A stretch of DNA of 64,000 bases from Diadophis punctatus similis (GCA_023053685.1 JALIGW010000002.1:47185278-47249277); one strand, 5' to 3'. Numbered from the stretch's first letter, positions 24,990 through 37,925 are shown. The notes: generated by a model not told the origin, from the letters alone. Program-made: numbers and translations.

Positions 24990-26375
24990 TCATGTATTGT
25001 TGTGGTTGAAGCTGAAGTAGTTATTGACAGGTAGGACATTGTAGCAGATAATTTTATGTACTACGCTTAGGTCAGACCAAAGGCGGCGTAGTTCTAAGTT
25101 GTCTAAGCCCAAAATTTCAAGCCTGGTGGCACAAAATATTCTCTTGCGAGCAGAGGAGTGGAGGACTGTTCTCGTGAAATATCTCTGGACTTTCTCAATT
25201 GTATTAATGTCCGATATGCAGTGCAGGTTCCAGACAGATGAGCTGTATTCGAGAATTGGTCTAGCAAATGTTTTGTATGCTCTAGTTAGCAGTACAATAT
25301 TACCAGAGAAGAAGCTATGCAAGATTAGGTTAACAACTCTTAATGCCTTTTTGGCATTGTTGTTACAGTGGGCTCTGGCACTTAGATCATTAGAGATGAG
25401 TACTCCGAGGTCCTTGACAAAGTGAGGGTCATCTACGTGGTTGTATCTTCCCAGCTTGTATTTTGTGTTTTGATTTTTCTTGCCAATGTGTAAGACAGAA
25501 CATTTGTTGGTTGCGATTTGGAGCTGCCAATTGTTTGACCATTCTGACACATAGTCAAGGTCTTTTTGAAGGGTAACAGCATTGTTGGTGGTGGTGAATA
25601 GTTTTACATCATCAGCGAAGAGAAAGCAGTTGCTTATAATATGATCAAAAAGATCATTTATGTAGATTATAAAGAGTGTTGGTCCTAAAATGCTGCCTTG
25701 GGGGACAGGACTGTTAACAGGTGCAGGATTCGATAGGGTGCTCCCTATTTTGACCACGTGTTGCCTGTTTGACAGAAACACAACTATCCAATTATGCAGG
25801 GATTCAGAAATGCCATAAGATTGTAGTTTTAGAAGTAGTTTATAATATACCACTGTAGCAAAGGCTTTACAGAAGTCTATGTAAATTGCATCTATTGCTT
25901 TACCCTGGTCAAGTTGTGTAGTCCATATGTTTTTGCAGTGTAGGAGTTGCAGATTACAGGACAATTTTTTTCTGAAGCCAAATTGTTTGTTAGAGAGTAG
26001 GTTGTTTGTTTCTAAATGGCGGGTAATGGATTGGTTTATGATTGATTCCATGACTTTGCAGGTGACGCAACATAAAGAGATTGGTCTGTAATTTTCAACT
26101 AAGCTCGGGTCTTCCTTTTTGAAGATAGGGATGACCGTGGCTAGTGACCAAAGATTGGGCAAGGAGCTGGTCCTGAAAGATTTTTCAAAGATTATGCTTA
26201 GAGGTTCTGCTATGGCAGTGGAAAGCTTTTTTAAGAAATAGGCACATAGTCCATCAGGTCCAAGAGATAGAGATGGTTTTAGGCTGCATAGTGTCTTTTC
26301 AACGTTATCTTCTGTAAAATCAATATGTATTAGATCGTTGTGTGGTACGACTAGGAAATGTGGGGCATGAGCCAT
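24990..26375 (-). pseudogene. LINE reverse transcriptase, C-terminally interrupted
   Basis: A 461-codon uninterrupted frame. Visible RT motifs are ENYRPISL (about residue 94), motif A AIYIDFCKAFATV (about 163-174, with the catalytic Asp of IDF kept but the usual second Asp of KAFDTV changed to Ala), motif B PVPQGSILGP (about 223-232) and motif C FADD (253-256). A thumb region and LGVLISNDLS, YKTFARPILEYSSSVWN and IEKVQRYFTR follow, as in CR1/Jockey-type enzymes. The stop after NHNN cuts off the last ~60 residues, which continue downstream as RVINAWNALPES-like sequence. It would copy element RNA at nicked DNA. A host gene is excluded by the UTR and tail. Confidence 0.9.
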
Positions 26376-26823
26376 TGCTGTTTACAAAGACTGAGCCGAA
26401 CAATGTGTTAAAGAAATTGGCTTTAATGGCTTCATCATTACAGTCTTTACTGTTTGGTCATTTTTAGGGGTGGGATGGATCTTGAGTCTTTAAGTTTGTT
26501 GTTTACAAAATTATAGAAGGTGAGGGTGGATTTCGTGCGCAGAAGGTTTTCCTCTTGTTTGATGTGCTAATTGGTGCATTCAGTCTTTATCTGGTGGCAT
26601 AAGTTTTTGTAGCAGCTTTTAAAGTTAGCTACGTAGCCAGTTTTGGTTTTTTGCCAAAGAGATTTTTTTTATTGGGGCTTCCTTATTGTTTTTTCTGGTT
26701 TTAGGGGTTATTAGTGGTACGTAGTGGACTCTTTTGACTTCACGCAAAAAATGTTATAAAGGTCTTCAGCAGTATTACAGCCAGTGAATAGAATTTGCCA
26801 ATCAAGAGATGAGAGGTCGGTGT

Positions 26824-27440
26824 CTATGAGATCATAGTTGGCTTTTTTAAAGTTATAATTGGGATCCCATCATTATGATGATTTTTGTAAGGACATATAT
26901 TGAGACAAAAGTCAATCATGCTGTGGTCGCTGTTGGAAAAGGGTTCTTTTATTTGTAGTCCATAAATTGAGTTTAAAATGTTGCAGAAGAGGAGATCAAG
27001 GCAGTTGTTGAGTCTAGTGTTGTTAGTTACTAGTTGATCCAGTCCCAGATTAGTAACAGCATTGTACAGGGTTGCATGTATGGGTTCAGTTGTACGTTCG
27101 TTTAGGGTCCAATTAATAAGAGGTAGATTGAGGTCACCAAGAAAGATAAGAGGGTGTGGGCAGGAGGTTGCCCACATTAGTAGTGAAGTTAGTTTGTTCG
27201 CATGTACGAGGTCGTAATCTGGGGCTCTGTAACATATTAGGAAGCGAAATGTGGTATTTAATGACAGTTCACAGATGATGGGATCAAGAAGAGCGAGCTC
27301 CTGTGTAACTTGAATGTTTTTTAGATTTAGGGACTTTTTATAGAAGATAGCAACACCACCTCCTCTACGGATTTCGCGACCGGACTGGTAAACATGATAG
27401 TCTATTACTGTGGTAATGGAGTCTGGGAGGGATGCATTCA
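26824..27440 (-). pseudogene. LINE endonuclease domain, N-terminally truncated
   Basis: The minus strand reads GREIRRGGGVAIFYK, then FRFLICYRAP, then PLIFLGDLNLPLINW, LNNCLDLLF and FSNSDHSMIDF. These match the second half of an APE-type endonuclease, including the GDxN and SDH catalytic motifs. The last ~117 residues form one open frame. The first part of the domain is lost with the 5' truncation. Confidence 0.85.
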
Positions 27441-29296
27441 GCCATGTCTAACAGACAAATATAATGTTGAATGTAGCAATATTTAATAAGATTAAATACT
27501 TATTTAATTGATTAAATAATTATTACATAATTATTTAATAAAATACTATTTCATTAAATATTAAATTTAATAAACATTTAATATTTACTATCCAGATATA
27601 TTGGGGGACCCAAAATCTTAAAAGACTGGACTATAATGAGACTGGGTATATTTTTGACATCATCTTTTGTTTTGAAACAAAATGTATTATACTTTTAAAA
27701 AGTGCAAAAATGCTCGAGCTATTACTATTTGATCCTATTTTAAATGTTAACATCTTGTGACAAATAACCACTGAGTGTTGCTGCTCAGTTTCCAACTCCA
27801 AATTTTTTATCCGGGGGAAAATAAGCATCCCATAATTAATTTGCCTTGATTACAATTCCCTGCTCCTGTTCTTTAAGGCTATGCAGAAGCTGGAATAGTT
27901 CCGCTTTGTGAATGTTTCCACTGTTGTATGCATTTAAGTTCATTTGCATAAATTTCCTTTCCTAATTCTTTCTCGTCTTCTTTTACCATCTTTATTTTTT
28001 CTTGTTTGACGTGCTTGTTTTTTTTAATTTATCCTCATTGGAACTCTCATTTTTGTGTGTTTTCTAAAATTAAAATAATTTTTTTGGATGTCCTCACGTT
28101 TAGCATGTTTTTAATCTAGTTTTGTGGTTTTCAAAGGCATTGGCATCCCGTTGCTATCAAGTCAGAAGAAGTCTGGGAGCAATGCAGATGGTAAAAGCTG
28201 TCTTGTGTGCTTTCATTTGTTACAGATTTCCAAGTTTTTATAAGAGACGTGAAAGCTGCCAGAGCTTATTTCTACTGCCTCCCTTTTCACATATTGAGAG
28301 AGTTTGGCAGCAAGCTCAAAAGCAACTTACCAAAACATTCTGTTATATACAATCATGGGTTCTATTTTTTGTTTTTTGTTTTTTAAAAAAAACCTTAATT
28401 CAATCCTCAGTTTAGTCAAATGTATGACAAGAGAAGCTTTGGGAAAAGCAACTGGATATTTTGTGATTGCCAGAGCTTTTTTTTTCTTTTCTGAACTGCA
28501 TCTCATCTCTTGCCATGTGAACAGTTTTTGACAGCATTATGCGAGTCAGATCATTCATGGATTATTTTTGCTTTCCCATTCATACGATTTTTGGCTTATC
28601 ATTACTAGCAAAGATTTTGAAAAGGCTTTAGAAATCATGGAAATTATAATGTGTCTGCATTTACCATAGGGCCTGTAGTTCAGATGGATCGGTAACAGTT
28701 CTTTTGATGGGATTGAAGAAAAGCTGCTGGGATTGGATTGTTGAGGCAGAAAAAAAGGGGGGAAATTAACCTATGGGAATATATCCTTTCACATAACTAG
28801 AATACCAAAAATCTTCAATGGAGAATCAATGGATCCCTTTAAGGGATCAGGGCAAAGCCAAATATTGTTACAACCTTTCCACAGTGAACAGGAGTATCCA
28901 ATTCCCGTTTTTTAATATTCCTTTGAAATTTGGAGTATATCATATATTGGAATTTGTGCACAAATTTCTCACTGCTTCAATATATTGTACTTACCTGCCT
29001 GCACATGCCTTTTTTGCGAATTAAAGGAATATATCTCAGCGATTGGCCCCATACTACAGTAGATATAAAAATGCAAATATATGATATGTAATAATTAAAG
29101 AAGCTGCACATAGCCTCTGTTAATGTCTGATGTAGACATTCTCACACATTTTTTCCTCTTTCAATCAAATAGAACAAAATTTGTTGTAGAAATTATGTCA
29201 AAATGGCACAGGCTTTTTGGATAAATTCCCACGAGTAGAACATGGACTGCTTTTACTCGTTTGTATTATTTTTATACCATTTTTATGACACAAGGT
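27441..29296. other. Unannotated DNA with a very AT-rich start
   Basis: 27465-27595 consists largely of TTAATAAAT-type words (AT-rich, hairpin-prone). The rest holds nothing I recognise. Confidence 0.6.
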
Positions 29297-29607
29297 ATGG
29301 AGACATGATGGCTTAACAGTTAAAGATGCTGAGCTTGTCAGCTGGAGAGCTGACAGCCCAGGTTTGAGACCCAAGCTCCGCGCAATGGGGTGAGCTCCCA
29401 TTTTTGCCCACCTAGGAGTTTGAAAGTATGCAAATGAGAGTAGATTAATAGGTACCATTTTGGTGGAAAGGTAACAGCATTGCATGTGCCTTTGACGTAT
29501 AGCTATGGTGGCCACATGACCACAGAAATTGTCTTCAGACAATGCTGGCTCCCTCGGCCAACAGAGATGAGCACCGTGAGTGACAGGGAAATCTTTATCT
29601 TTTTACT
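29297..29607 (+). mobile_element. Sauria SINE
   Basis: A tRNA-like head with a degenerate A box (TGGCTTAACAGTTAAAG) and B box (GGTTTGAGACCC at about 29361). The body has GGGGTGAGCTCCCATTTTTG, AATAGGTACCATTTTGGTGG, TGGCCACATGACC and GCTCCCTCGGCCAA. It ends in an ATCTTTATCTTTTT tail. This is the squamate-specific Sauria SINE, moved by BovB/RTE enzymes. Length is close to full (about 310 bp); mutations suggest moderate age. Confidence 0.93.
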
Positions 29608-30142
29608 GCACACAAGGACTGATGAAAATGTACACTAAAAACTCTATTCATCCTACCAACGTAATATCTAAAATGTAATACAGTAAAGCCGTCACATCAA
29701 CTTAATGACTCTTTCCAAGTTAAATTAGGCATCTTGATAACAACATTTTAACCCAGGTTAAATGGCTAAGGATTGTTTGGGAATGTTATTTCTTTTATTA
29801 GTCAATCATGTCTCTAATGTTCTGCAGTCTTCCTGGCTTGCCATCCTTTTTCAAAACCCAAGAGAAGACATTATGGAGAAATTTCTTGTGCTTGGCTTTT
29901 TTTAGTAAAAACGCTATTATCACTAAAGGGAGATTTTCCTCTTGCAGTTGTTTACATAATGTCTTCCTCTGCAAAATTCAGAGAAAGTTTATTTATTCTT
30001 AAATCAACTGTATAGGCTTCCTAAGTCGTAGCAGCTCAATCAACCACAACTCTCTGTTCTTGGATATTTGGGAGCAACCAAAGTAGATGGTATATTTTTT
30101 GATCTGGTGACTGATACTTTTTATGTTCTCCCAGTCATTCTG
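29608..30142. other. Unannotated DNA
   Basis: No feature seen. Confidence 0.6.
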
Positions 30143-30217
30143 CATGCATGGCTGGCTCAGGAATTCTGGGAGTTGAAGTCCACAGGTCCTCAAAGAACCA
30201 TAGTTTGGCCACCCCTG
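30143..30217. mobile_element. Half-palindrome MITE remnant
   Basis: GGCTGGCTCAGGAATTCTGG, then GAGTTGAAGTCCACAGG, ending TTTGGCCACCCCTG. It is the right half of a GGGAGTTGAAGTC element, 30 bp from a complete relative. Confidence 0.65.
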
Positions 30218-30246
30218 CTGTAGTATATTGTTAGAAGCATCTACAG

Positions 30247-30382
30247 CAGTGTTTCCCAACCTTGGCAACTTGAAGATATCTGGACTTCAACTCCCAGAAT
30301 TCCCCAGCCAGCATTCGCTGGCTGGGGAATTCTGGAAGTTGAAGACCAGATATCTTTAAGTTGCCAAGGTTGGGAAACACTG
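30247..30382. mobile_element. Palindromic hAT MITE, complete
   Basis: A 136-bp almost perfect palindrome, ends CAGTGTTTCCCAACCTTGGC and its complement, centre near CCAGCATTCGCTGG. A perfect 8-bp duplication ATCTACAG flanks it (30239-30246, 30383-30390). It is the reference copy for this MITE group in the window. Confidence 0.95.
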
Positions 30383-30821
30383 ATCTACAGGATCCATCAC
30401 TTTTATTAAAATGATGAAAGCATCATTGTGATGCCTTTTGTATTTTCATGTGATGTCAAACTGGATGTCAAAAGGAAATGACAATAGCATCACCTTGATG
30501 TGATGCTTTTCATCATCTATCATTTCTCTTGCATCATCTATTATTTCTCTTGCACCATCTCTTTCTTCTTGTCCTGCCTGTGGAAATCACCACCAATCAT
30601 TCATTATCACTTCTTTGTCTCTTCTCTAGCCATTGTTCTTTTCTCCTACAGGTGTAATGATTGGACTTTATTGGGGTTTTGAGAGGAGGCTGCTTTGAAA
30701 ATAAGCAGAACAGGAAATAAAAATAAAAAGATAACAAAAGAAAAAAATGAAATTGCAGCAAGGTAAGTTGCGCAAATATAAGGGCTTCTCAGGCATATGT
30801 GTGTGTGTGTGTTTGTATTTA
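30383..30821. other. Unannotated DNA
   Basis: No feature except a short (GT)n at about 30800-30812. Confidence 0.6.
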
Positions 30822-30831
30822 TATGTATATA

Positions 30832-30908
<77 letters not shown>

Positions 30909-30912
30909 ATGT
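30822..30912. repeat. (TATATG)n microsatellite
   Basis: A hexanucleotide array of about 13 units, preceded by a short (GT)n. Confidence 0.95.
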
Positions 30913-32044
30913 GAAATGTTTTCATGAACAATTTCAGTAAAATATAACTCTAGACATTGTAAGTGTCCTTGCATAATCTATGGTGATAGTCGACTCATTC
31001 ATATGATGCAAGTAACATCAGATCTTCAATCCATTGGATAATTGGGGCCATAAACTTGTCTTTCCAATTTGAGGAACTAATCTCTTGGCAATAAGAAGGG
31101 CATGGAGAATCCATTTCTATTGTTTGCAATTTTACATGATAATTTTAATAAACGTTAAATATATTAATTACATAATATTGACAAGGCTCGCCATTGAAAA
31201 ATAATTGGAATTGCCTATAGTTCCAGTATATTATTAGCAAAGGCAAAGATTAATATTATAAAAGGATGACTCTGTTAAATGTCACACAGATGCTTTTGGA
31301 AAGAAAAACTCTTTAATATATTGGAAAATCATTAATAACAATCCTCAAATGTAATGATAAAGTCAATGACAATCAGCCTTGTGCAAAATTGCTAGTGTTA
31401 ATTTTACTCTTACTGCGCCATACCATTAAATCACACCAATGGTCTTAAAATCATCCACATGGTAATTCTGGAATATAGTCCCCTTCAAATTTGAGGTTGA
31501 GAATTACATCAGGGGCAGAATTCCTAATATACAATACTGGTTGGGGGATGGGGATAGACTCAGGGATTGGATCTGAGAAGTAAATTGGCGTATAAAAAAC
31601 TGTTGTAGCACATCAGTTCTTTTTAGAATTTAATCAGTCTTGCTAAAAATGTCGTTTAAAATGTATGTCTAGAATCTAGATTATAAGATATGATTTCATA
31701 AATTTACTTCTACTCATTTAAATACTAATTTACTGCATATTGGAGAAAGAAAAAGCAGGGGTGATATTTTTTTTATGCCAAGTAATTTTGCGATTACTTT
31801 CCAAAAGCTGACTGTTTCCAGCTTTTTTACTGGCTTACGAAAAAACATTCAGCTATTCCATATGCATAGGCTTCCTTATTATACATATTTCTAAAGTCAG
31901 ACTTATGGCAGTAATTTAGTTTCTACACACTTCTAAATAGAAAAAAAACCCCACTCTAGTTATTTCTTTCTATCTAGAAAATCATGAAGCAAAGATTCAA
32001 AATGAAATATTAAGAAAACATCAACAGCCACCTTTATATGTCTC
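30913..32044. other. Unannotated AT-rich DNA
   Basis: No feature seen. Confidence 0.6.
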
Positions 32045-32163
32045 AGGGGTGTGTAACTGTGGCAACTTTACAAGCTGTGGGATTCAACTTCCAGAATTCC
32101 TCAGACAGCATGGCTGGGAGTTGAAGTCCACATATTGTAAAGGTGCCACAGTTGCACACTCCT
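32045..32163. mobile_element. Palindromic MITE
   Basis: Ends CAGGGGTGTGTAACTGTGG and complement CAGGAGTGTGCAACTGTGG; the centre has GGGAGTTGAAGTCCACA. A clean 8-bp duplication is not visible. Confidence 0.75.
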
Positions 32164-34234
32164 GGTCTATTGAAATAAGTACTTGGAAGCAAAAATGGGG
32201 AGCCACGAGACAATTCTGTTTTTACATGTAAAGTTATCCTCAGTAGCCTGGCCATGGCATCTTTTATATAGCAAAGTTTGGAAAATATATCCATTCAAAG
32301 TATATATCCATACAGAAGAACTAATGCTAACCAACATTTAAAGAACTAACATTACTCAAATACATTAAAAGTACAAATCTTGCAACATAGTCAATATTAT
32401 TTATTTTTTAAATTTCATGGAGTTTTGATATTAGGAACTCCCAAAGAAAATCAAACCTGAATATGAAAGTTCCTGGGGAAAAAATGACAGGTCGTTTCTT
32501 TTTTCTGAAGTTGATATTTCCCCCCAAGGAAAACATCAAGAAGAAGAAAAAAAGACAGAAGGAAAAGAAAAAGAAATGTTTTGAAAATGGCAGTTGAAGA
32601 TATTTACTATGGTTCTTTAACTGCAGGGGGTTTTTTTTAGACGAAGGCACCAAAGAAATACATTGCAAACGTATATATGAGTTTATTATTTCTTGTTAGC
32701 TGTTTGTTCCAAAAGCAGCAGTGTTAAAAAGGTTTTGGATAAGACGTAGAGGAGTATGTCATAGGAAGCTGATTGGAAAATGGTCTCTGCTTCTATAAAT
32801 TGCATGCATTTGCATCCTCCACCTCAGAATTATATTAGATTTTCTGTGATCCTTAGTGTCAGTTGAACAGAATAAAATTATTTATTAGGCTTGGGCAAAT
32901 CAACCTGATTTGATTTGAGTTTTGAAGTTGACATTTGAGGACAAACTGGTCTTATTCCTGACCTTCAGGATTCAAATCGGGGGGAAAAATGTCCATAGAC
33001 TGTAATCAGGAGGGCATTAAAAAACTTGCAGCTGCTGCATTTGTTAGCAGAATGGATTAAAAATAGCAGGGATAGTAGCTGCTTTACAGGACATTAATCG
33101 AAGAGAACATTAATCCAAGAACTTTATTACTCAAAAAAATTGATGTAAAAATAAATTTTAGTTTTCAATTGCCTTTCTGGGATGTCAAACTTCAATATGA
33201 CATTGAAGCATGACTGGAGATAGCCCTTATGGGACATAATGTTTTTGGTCTTGCTGAGTTTTGTGGAATACCAAGAAGGTGGGCCGAGATCGGTGGCAAG
33301 CTTGTCTTGTCTTGGAAAGGTAGCTTCCCTGTTCCAAAATCTGAAAGAAATTCTCCAGATTTTATTCTAATGGATTGATTCATCTCCGTGAATGAGAAGA
33401 TCAGTCTATATAGCTATTTCAAATATGAATGTTTTTGATACTGGAGCCAGGATAATATCCCACTATCAGTCTAAAATTGGTTTTGGCAAAATTGGCATTG
33501 CCTTCCCTGTTTGAAGATGCCACTTCTGGGGGGAAAAACCTACCACACCTATTCTTTTGAAGTCTATCATGTTTTTAAACTACAGTAGCCCTATCCTGAT
33601 GGTAAATGTCATTTTATAATAATTGCATTTAAGAAACATTGAGGGATAAGCCCATCTGTGTCTTTGGAAACTCCTAAAGTGTAAAGTCCATTCTTATGCA
33701 TAATTCCTTCTACCACATACAACTGATATTTGGCAGGCTTATTCCTATTAGAGGCAACACCATTGCCAGCAAATTCTATTCTATTCTGCCAAGTTGTGTG
33801 GTGGAAGGGGTATAAGCAGTTCTCTTTTCAAAATAATAATAATAATGAAAGGCTAAGTGAAGAAAGTTACATAAAAGTGCTTTGCAAATCATTCACTTCT
33901 GTAGATTTATACTAATATCATGGAATCCATATACTACTAAAACTCTTGTGACTGTTTGAGACTTTGTAACCTTCAATGGGATGAAACACAGCATCATAGG
34001 GCAACGCTTTCTCAGCAAAGGAACCTCAAGTGGACTAGCTTATGTGATGCCAGAAACTATTAGTCCCAAGGGAAAGTTCTGCTTCTCTAGCATTCTTGGG
34101 CTGCTGCTGCTTTAGAGCTGCTGTTGCACAGCTGCAATTATCATACTCATTTTCAGTGTTCCCGGATAGCTTCCAAATCATTTGCCCAATCCCTCACTCC
34201 CTCCCCCACCCAGTGGCAACCATGTATCTGCAAG
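32164..34234. other. Unannotated AT-rich DNA
   Basis: About 2 kb without a recognised gene or repeat. Confidence 0.6.
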
Positions 34235-34314
34235 AAGGGAAGGGAAGGGAGAAGGAAGGAAGGAAGGAAGGAAGGAAGGAAGGAAGGAAGGAAGGAAGGA
34301 AGGAAGGAAGGAAG
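34235..34314. repeat. (GGAA)n microsatellite
   Basis: About 14 GGAA units after a GGGAA lead-in. GGAA arrays are potential ETS-factor sites. Confidence 0.95.
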
Positions 34315-36149
34315 ATTTCCAGTGCTCATCGCTAGCTCAAAGAAATTCAGATGAGAAGCTCACAGGAAGTTGAAAGTCACTCCTGTTCCCAGTGACTTTT
34401 TGTCCATCAATGGTCATTCTATTTCCATGTTTGGGTAAGGAAATATCTCTGAAATGATGACCCAACAGTTCACAGTTTGTCAAGAAATATTCCAATAAAT
34501 TTTATCCAATTCTATCAAAATATTGCCTGTGTGTCTATATCTATGTTTTCATTGATTTCCCATGTTGACCACTGGTACATTCAATGGTTAATCAAAATAA
34601 TCTAAGGAAGACTGAACTACTTTCTGATTCACCAAAATTTATTTAGTACATAACACAATACAATTACAAAGGGAGAATTGAACAATCAAACATTAGTTAA
34701 CTAGTACAAGTAGTTTAGCATTTTCTTGTCACAAGCAAGTAAAATCAGTTCTATCAGCAAAATCTTTCCAGGCCTTGATAATGGGGAACATCTGCTCAGT
34801 GTATGTAATAGTTTTGTCTGGTCTGAATATGGTAGATTATGGTAGACTAGCATGTCTTTGACTTCTGCAAATTTTTAATTCGACAATTTTTTGGTAGATA
34901 TCCATCATTCTACAATTTTGGGGTAGATATCCATTATTTATCATTGGATAAGTGACATATTCAATAATTTGATTTCCACTATGTCTTGCTCTGAGTCACT
35001 GTGAGAATCTCATCAGGCGGTGGCACCAAGAAAATTTGCAAGAAGGGCTTTAAATCCTGTATGTTTTAGTCATTTCACCAGTTCTCACCTTGACAAACAG
35101 AAGCATTTATACTGTAAGCATTATTATAAACCAGTTCACAATACCACTAGAAGGAAACCTTGCATCATTTAAAAAGTGTAATGCAAGATAGATAGTCTAT
35201 GAATAGAGCTAGATTTAATTAGTGCTATATTTAAACAGTAGGGTCAAGTGAGATCATAATCAAGATGGCCCACTAATGATCCCTGCCATGCATAACTCAT
35301 ACTAGCAGCATTTGGCCACATTAAGAGGACCTACGACTTGGTCAGAATGTATACTAGTCTTCTTTCAGATTTCCTACAATAAAAAATAAACTAAAACAGC
35401 CAAAGACTGAAAAGGTATCTAGGAAATCCAGGAATAGAGAGGAAAGATCATTGGGACTGCTTAAACATGTAGCATATGATCTCCTGGCAAAATATTGTAT
35501 GAATTTATTGTTATAATCTGTTATAACAATGTGTTTATAATATGTTATTTATTTGCTCTATAGACAGTCTGCTTTCAACTTAAATATGTTTCAAAGCATC
35601 ATAAGATGACAAAACAAATTGCAACCACAAAATAAAAAAGAATGACAGTACTTTAAAGCACATAATAAAAGTCAAACAATAGAGAAAATCAGAGAAAGGG
35701 ATTGGGGCAAGAGAGATCAAGAAGAGAGCCCTGGTGAATTTTTTTGTGGATCAAGAAATCAATAAAGGGGATCATGAGTAATAAGAGTCTAGCCCAGCTC
35801 CCTAGTTCAAAACCTTTGAGAAGCAGCAGTCATGATAGATTAAGCATGTAGCCTGGCCCCATCTGATTTTATTGGTGGCCACCGTGTAACTGGAGAAAGG
35901 GTAAACTAATTTTGAAAAGTGCTCATGAAGGTTGTAAGAAATCCCCTATTCTTGAATTGCTTGGCACACAACATTTTCGTTATTCAGTTCAAGCTGCAAA
36001 CCTGTACTTAAATCCATCCTCATAGCAGCAGTAATATCCTTTCTTCTCATCTTAGAGCCAAGAGGAAAGTAGGCCATTATAAAGCCTACTGGCCCACAGC
36101 TGACCTTTCATGAGCCTTAGCAATATGCAGGTACTGTTGCTTCCCTCAT
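34315..36149. other. Unannotated AT-rich DNA
   Basis: No feature seen. Confidence 0.6.
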
Positions 36150-36243
36150 TAGAATAGAATAGAATAGAATAGAATAGAATAGAATAGAATAGAATAGAAT
36201 AGAATAGAATAGAATAGAATAGAATAGAATAGAATAGAATAGA
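36150..36243. repeat. (AATAG)n microsatellite at a LINE tail
   Basis: About 19 AATAG units abutting the 3' end of the minus-strand LINE at 36244. This motif at this kind of LINE end is a known snake pattern (CR1-L3 'Snake1' type tails). Confidence 0.95.
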
Positions 36244-37925
36244 ACTTTTTATTGGCCAAGTGTGACACACAAGGAATTTGTCTTGGTGCATATGCTCTCA
36301 GTGTACATAAAAGAAAAGATAAGTTCATCAAGAATCATAAGGTACAACACTTAATGATAGTTAGGGTACAAATAAGCCATCAAATCATATTAAAAACCAG
36401 TCAATATAAATAGTAAGGATACAAGAAACAAAGTTACAGTCATACAGTCATTAGTGGGAGGAGATGGGTGATGGGAACAATGAGAAGATTAATAGTAGGA
36501 CAGACTTAGTAAATAGTTTGACAGTGTTGAGGGAATTATTTGTTTAGCAGAGTAATGTCATTCAGGAAAAAACTGTTCTTGTGTCTAGTTGTCTTGGTGT
36601 GCAGTGCTCTATAGCGTCATTTTGATGGTAGGAGTTGAAACAGTTTGTGTCCAGGATGCAAGAGGTCTGTAAATATTTTCACAGCCCTCTTTTTGACTCG
36701 TGCAGTATATAGGTCCTCAATGGAAGGCAGGTTCGTAGCAATTATTTTTTCTGCAGTTCTAATTATCCTCTGAAGTCTGTGTCTGTCTTGTTGGGTTGCA
36801 GAACCAAACCAGACAGTTATAGAGGTGCAGATGACAGACTCAATAATTCCTCTGTAGAACTGTATCAGCAGCTCCTTGGGCAGTTTGAGCTTCCTGAGTT
36901 GGTGCAGAAAGAACATTCTTTGTTGTGCTTTTTTGATTACATTTTTGATGTTAGGTGTCCATTTTAGATTTTGCGATATGGTAGAACTTAGAAATTTGAA
37001 GGTCTCTACTGTTGATACTGTGTTGTCTAGTATTGTAAGTGGTGGAAGTATGGGTGGATTTCTCCTAAAGTCTACCACCGTTTCTATGGTTTTGAGTATG
37101 TTCAGTTCCAGATTGTTCAAGTCACACCACAACAGTGGTGGGTTCCTACAGGTGCGGTCCACTCTATAGCACCGGTAGCGGCCCGCTGGTGACATCATAG
37201 TACCGGTGCGGTCGGTTGCCGGTGCCTGGGTGCCACCATTTTTTTTTAAAAAATGTTTACATTTTTTTAAAAAATTCCTTTGCGCATGCTCAGAACCCGA
37301 GCTTCTGGCACTGCGCATGCGCTGCCTTCCTACCCCACAGTGAGTCCAAGCAGGGGAGGATGGCTGAAGGAGCGCCTGAGACGCTGAAAGAATGGGCAGC
37401 AGGAGCTATCTCCATTCCCCTCCCTTCAGCAGTCCAAGAAGCCACGAACGCGCGGTGATGATCCTAGGCATTTTCGCACATTTGAGGCTTCTCGAGCTGC
37501 TGAGGGGAGGGGGAATGGGCGGCAGGACCTATCTCAGTTCCCCTCCCTTCCGTAGTCCAAGAAGCCACATCCACCCGGTCACATGGCCGGCAAGTCACGC
37601 CCACCCGGTCACATGGCTGGCAAGTCACACCCACAAAATAAGCCACGCCCACAGGGTGGTAGTAAAAAAATTAGGAACCCACCCCTGCACCACAAGGTTA
37701 GTTGTTCAACCTCCCAACTGTATGCGGATTCATCATTGTCTCAAATGAGACTGATCACTGTTGTATCATCTGCAAACTTCAGTAGTTTAACAGATGGATC
37801 GTTAGAGATGCAGTCATTGGTATATAGAGAGAAGTGGAGTGGAGAGAGCACACAGCCTTGGGGGGGGGCTGTGCTAATTGTACAGGTATCTGATGTGATT
37901 CTGCTTAGTTTCACCTGCTTAGCTT
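36244..37925 (-). mobile_element. LINE with ATTCT tail, interrupted by a hAT
   Basis: The minus strand has an RT core (PPQGCVLSPLHFSLYTNDC and LKFADDTTVISL at about 37730-37880), then, after the inserted hAT (37133-37687), NNLELNILKTIETVVDFRRN, TFKFLSSTISQNLKW, KKAQQRMFFLHQLRKL, IESVICTSITVWFGSATQQD and a C-terminal HPGHKLFQLLPS. The 3' UTR ends TTGGCCAATAAAAAGTTCTA and runs into the (ATTCT)n tail. The 5' part is lost at about 37925. Joined, the two pieces keep nearly one reading frame. The tail suggests the snake CR1-L3 family, but the RT is of a type I cannot assign firmly. Confidence 0.85.
37133..37687. mobile_element. hAT non-autonomous element, GTGGGTTCC family, nested in LINE
   Basis: Starts CAGTGGTGGGTTCCTACAGG, ends AGGAACCCACCCCTG, with a perfect 8-bp duplication CACCACAA (37125-37132, 37688-37695). 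It has a T/A-homopolymer core near 37235 and a CTGCGCATGCGCTG palindrome near 37310. The right part repeats CACCCGGTCACATGGC twice (about 37570-37615). Confidence 0.95.

Larger units (their letters stand above)
24655..27440 (-). mobile_element. CR1-group LINE with endonuclease and reverse transcriptase
   Basis: This is the best-preserved LINE here, about 2.8 kb on the minus strand. In order it has the second half of an apurinic-type endonuclease, a linker, a reverse transcriptase, the C-terminal segment, a 3' UTR and a short (AAAT)n tail at 24662-24680. The UTR is shared with 3223-3509 and 47188-47430, so this family has at least three copies in the window. The 5' end is truncated inside the endonuclease at about 27440. 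Coding frames are interrupted by a few stops and shifts (26376-26823, and after about 24990). Confidence 0.9.

Noticed and set aside
37216..37748. Several overlapping open frames
   Set aside because: All lie in or across the 37133-37687 hAT insertion.
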